Source: Planctomycetaceae bacterium (GTDB taxonomy: Bacteria; Planctomycetota; Planctomycetia; Pirellulales; UBA1268). Taken from it: a stretch of DNA of 7,738 nucleotides. Where the stretch lies: contig JAUWWJ010000064.1 in the NCBI GenBank assembly GCA_030616935.1, positions 1 through 7,738 on the forward strand, written 5' to 3'. How positions within the stretch are numbered: the stretch's first letter is position 1; the number at the start of each line of letters is the position of its first letter. Of the stretch, positions 5,696 through 7,738 are shown piece after piece. The translations under genes and the position numbers were made by a program. The notes under the pieces are model-generated. The model was not told where the DNA came from. It did no database searches and saw only the letters and a list, made by a program, of their open reading frames with translations.

Positions 5696-6974
5696 CAGGT
5701 ACCTCCAATGGGTCGCGGCCCAAGGAAACAGTGGTTATTTCCTTGAGAGGATTCTTGGCGAGCCAATCTTCAATGCTTTCAACGGAAAGCTCGTCAAGTC
5801 GCTCGAGATCCTCAGCAAGAGTTCGGATCCGTCCAAGATGAAACCATTGTCTAGCCATTGCGCCTGCTCGTGCTGCTGTTGATTCCTGCTGCATGACAAG
5901 CCCACTCTTCGCACGAGCCTTCACTCGGTCAAGTTCATCCTCAGTAATCGTTCCGGGAAGAGCCGCAATTTCATGAAGCATGACATCTAATGTCTCCTGA
6001 GCTCGATCCGCTGTTGTGCCAGAGTAGGCCATTGCCGCAGCAAGATCTCGCTGGGTTTGGTAGCCGGCAGAGACGCTGTAGCATAAACCCCTTTTCTCAC
6101 GAACCTCCGTAAAGAGCCTTGAGCTTGAGCCTCCGCCAAGTACTGCGAGAGCTGCCGTTGCCTGGAGCGAATCTGGGTCACGGTAGGGCGGAACGTCCCA
6201 GGCGAGTGCAATATGAGTCTGCTGGGAATCGTAAGGGACATGACATATCTTGTCGCCGCGATCACCAACGGATATTGGATTGGGAGGTTGCCCCTGCCAG
6301 TTGCTGAAAAGGCCCTCGATCTGCTTCACAAATTCAGGCCAGTCAAGTCGCCCGGCTACAGAGATGATCATGTCCTGTGGCTGGATGAATGTAGTCACAA
6401 AGTTTTTTACATCGGTGTGGCTCAGTTCGGCGACATCAGCCGATGTGCCCTCGCTCGGAAGCCCCCACGGAGACGGGTAGTGTGCTTTCCGTAGTGCGAG
6501 CATCGTACGGTGTGTCGGGTCATCTTCGGTGCCGGCAAGATTCTGCAGAACGACCTGACGGGCTGGATCAAACTGGTGTTGGTCCAAGAGTGGACGGCGA
6601 AGTATGTCGGCGTAGATTTTTAGCGAATCTGATAACTGTCGAGATACCATTGCCCCAGCAAAACTGCCATGGCTCATCGAGACTGACTGTGACCACTGGA
6701 CGCCGGCGTTATCGAGTGCGGCAACAAGTTGTTTGCTATCACGCTCGCCAGCCCCCCGGAGCATCAGTTCACCGGCAAGGGTTGCAAGGCCGCAGCATGA
6801 ACGACCAGCATCACGGGTGGAAAGAGAATCGCAGAGACTGCCAGCCGCGACGTGGAAAGATACGGAGACGGATTCAACACCCGGCAAGAACTCGCCGAGT
6901 AAAATGATTCCGTTGTCGAGAGTAGCCGTCTGAAGAGTCTGCTTCACGAAATTTTGTTTATGCCATACGGACAA
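5679..6974 (-). CDS. M16 family peptidase homologue, non-catalytic partner subunit
   Basis: M16-fold protein of 431 residues from TTG 6974. At the zinc-motif position the sequence is GLATLAGELMLRG (62-74): the His, Glu and His of HxxEH are Thr65, Gly68 and Glu69. The distal ligand is lost too (VVLQNL, Gln144-Asn145), so it should not bind catalytic zinc. The C-terminal domain keeps a canonical motif, GGGSSSRLF (280-288) followed by Arg292 and Tyr299 (VREKRGLCYSV), the R/Y pair that positions substrate in bacterial M16B dimers. No signal peptide is seen. The start is weak: TTG 6974 has no clear Shine-Dalgarno site, an in-frame stop lies at 7001-6999, and GTG 6947 is an alternative giving 422 residues. 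The gene begins 70 bp after the GNAT gene and overlaps the catalytic subunit gene by 17 bp, which suggests translational coupling and matched subunit supply. Confidence 0.92.
   Translation of the reverse strand: MSVWHKQNFVKQTLQTATLDNGIILLGEFLPGVESVSVSFHVAAGSLCDSLSTRDAGRSCCGLATLAGELMLRGAGERDSKQLVAALDNAGVQWSQSVSMSHGSFAGAMVSRQLSDSLKIYADILRRPLLDQHQFDPARQVVLQNLAGTEDDPTHRTMLALRKAHYPSPWGLPSEGTSADVAELSHTDVKNFVTTFIQPQDMIISVAGRLDWPEFVKQIEGLFSNWQGQPPNPISVGDRGDKICHVPYDSQQTHIALAWDVPPYRDPDSLQATAALAVLGGGSSSRLFTEVREKRGLCYSVSAGYQTQRDLAAAMAYSGTTADRAQETLDVMLHEIAALPGTITEDELDRVKARAKSGLVMQQESTAARAGAMARQWFHLGRIRTLAEDLERLDELSVESIEDWLAKNPLKEITTVSLGRDPLEVPDAVSP
5701..5706 (-). promoter_or_regulatory. Shine-Dalgarno site GGAGGT for the catalytic M16 gene, inside the partner gene
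   Basis: On the minus strand GGAGGT stands five bases before ATG 5695, within the last codons of the upstream M16 gene. It fixes the start, and its position in a translated region fits re-initiation by ribosomes finishing the upstream gene. Confidence 0.8.
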
Positions 6975-7044
6975 GTGATTACACAGATGACAAGCTGATC
7001 AGCGGTTTCGATGCACCTGGCATCATGTGAAAAGCCTCGTCTTC

Positions 7045-7738
7045 CTACGATTCTGCCATATCTGACGGTGTTTCTGCCACTGCTAACTCTTGAACCACGG
7101 AGGAAACGATTGATGTGATCACGTTCTGCTGACTGCTCGTGGACGAATCCAGTTGTGAGTTTTCCTGATGCAGACGGCTCGCAGGAAATCCCAGCGGAAG
7201 AGAATCGATAGATGAATCGGGCCCATATCGAAAGAGTGAGGAATCGATCGGTTTGTAAATGGTTTTTGATCTTCGGAGGCCAAGACGCTGATAGAGCCTG
7301 ATTGCAGCGATGTTTTCAGCGGTCACCTCAAGAGTGACGTGACAGGCGCCTGCGGCCTCAAAACCAGACAGTGCCTGTTCAATCAAGACGCTCCCCAGTC
7401 CACCGCCTCGTTGAGAGGGCACAATGCCAATATTCTGAATCGATCCAATTCCTGAACGATCCATGACGCCTTGAATGGTTCCGCACCATTCAAGCGGGTC
7501 AAACTGGGTTTCATTGATTCCTCTGTCGCGATTCATTCGCCGGGCAATCAGCCAGGTGGCCTCTGGCAGGAAACCGGGTTTTCTACGAATTTCCTGCATC
7601 AGTCTCCGGCAGCCTGAAAGTTCACTGAGACACGGAAAGACCTGCGCATCAATTTCCCGACAGAATGCTTGGTATTTTGTGCGGGCGTGAACATCAAGAA
7701 GGGCCTCGTTCCATGGAACGAGTTGGTAGCCACTCGGC
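7045..7738 (-). CDS. GNAT family N-acetyltransferase (5' partial)
   Basis: Predicted acetyl-CoA-dependent N-acyltransferase. The frame is open from the right edge to the TAG at 7047-7045, giving 230 visible residues; the ATG at 7599 is internal and not needed as a start. The GNAT acetyl-CoA loop is seen in NIGIVPSQRGGGLGS (about 102-116, with QRGGGLG as the Q/RxxGxG/A motif). Motif B follows at about 142-155 (NIAAIRLYQRLGLRR). Before the core lies a segment of about 75 residues rich in charged and aromatic residues (GYQLVPWNEALLDVHAR, EIDAQVFPCL, GCRRL, GFLPEATW). It resembles an N-terminal extension I associate with planctomycete GNAT proteins. After the core comes a Ser/Gln-rich tail of about 68 residues with no recognisable fold. 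Substrate is unknown. The M16 pair follows 70 bp downstream on the same strand. Confidence 0.88.
   Translation of the reverse strand, partial: PSGYQLVPWNEALLDVHARTKYQAFCREIDAQVFPCLSELSGCRRLMQEIRRKPGFLPEATWLIARRMNRDRGINETQFDPLEWCGTIQGVMDRSGIGSIQNIGIVPSQRGGGLGSVLIEQALSGFEAAGACHVTLEVTAENIAAIRLYQRLGLRRSKTIYKPIDSSLFRYGPDSSIDSLPLGFPASRLHQENSQLDSSTSSQQNVITSIVSSVVQELAVAETPSDMAES

Noticed and set aside
6443..6907. A 154-residue + strand reading frame antisense to the M16 partner gene
   Set aside because: It is a shadow of the well-supported minus-strand gene, with a low-complexity Arg-rich product and no family motifs. The same holds for the + strand frames at 3223-3621 and 4012-4419 opposite the permease.
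6945..6995. Sigma-70 type promoter upstream of the M16 pair
   Set aside because: TTGTCA and TTGTCC elements occur, but no good -10 hexamer lies at the right spacing.

Overview
This window looks like chromosomal DNA from a Gram-negative bacterium, most probably a planctomycete. The lineage call is an inference from protein style: an LpxC with an unusual N-terminal motif, a GNAT protein with a long N-terminal extension, a two-gene M16B peptidase pair and a large ABC-2 permease. I could not run a database search. Base composition looks close to even. I see no rRNA, tRNA, CRISPR array, insertion sequence or other mobile element.

The window holds two converging gene blocks. On the + strand (1-2681) are the 3' part of lpxC (lipid A synthesis), then a Gfo/Idh/MocA-type NAD(P)-dependent oxidoreductase with a strong Shine-Dalgarno site, then a small exported protein of unknown function that may be an outer-membrane strand protein. 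On the - strand, read from right to left, are the 3' part of a GNAT acetyltransferase (7045 to beyond the window edge), two overlapping M16 peptidase-like genes (6974 to 4448) and a multi-spanning ABC-2 type permease (about 4325 to 2784). The blocks meet tail to tail in about 100 bp at 2682-2783, where I see no convincing terminator.

The clearest biology is the M16 pair. The downstream protein has the full zinc site (HxxEH plus a distal Glu) but lacks the Arg and Tyr of the C-terminal substrate-binding motif. The upstream protein has that Arg and Tyr but has lost every zinc ligand. The genes overlap by 17 bp, with a Shine-Dalgarno site inside the upstream gene. Together this predicts one obligate heterodimeric peptidase. 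The second theme is lipid A: lpxC followed by a sugar-nucleotide-type dehydrogenase recalls the GnnA step that makes diamino-sugar lipid A precursors, but that assignment is unproven.

Several starts differ from a naive longest-ORF reading. LpxC is open through the left edge, the oxidoreductase starts at 865, the exported protein probably starts at GTG 2040, and the GNAT gene runs off the right edge. I found no wholly novel system. Most of the window is ordinary housekeeping or envelope gene content with the specific oddities listed in the findings.
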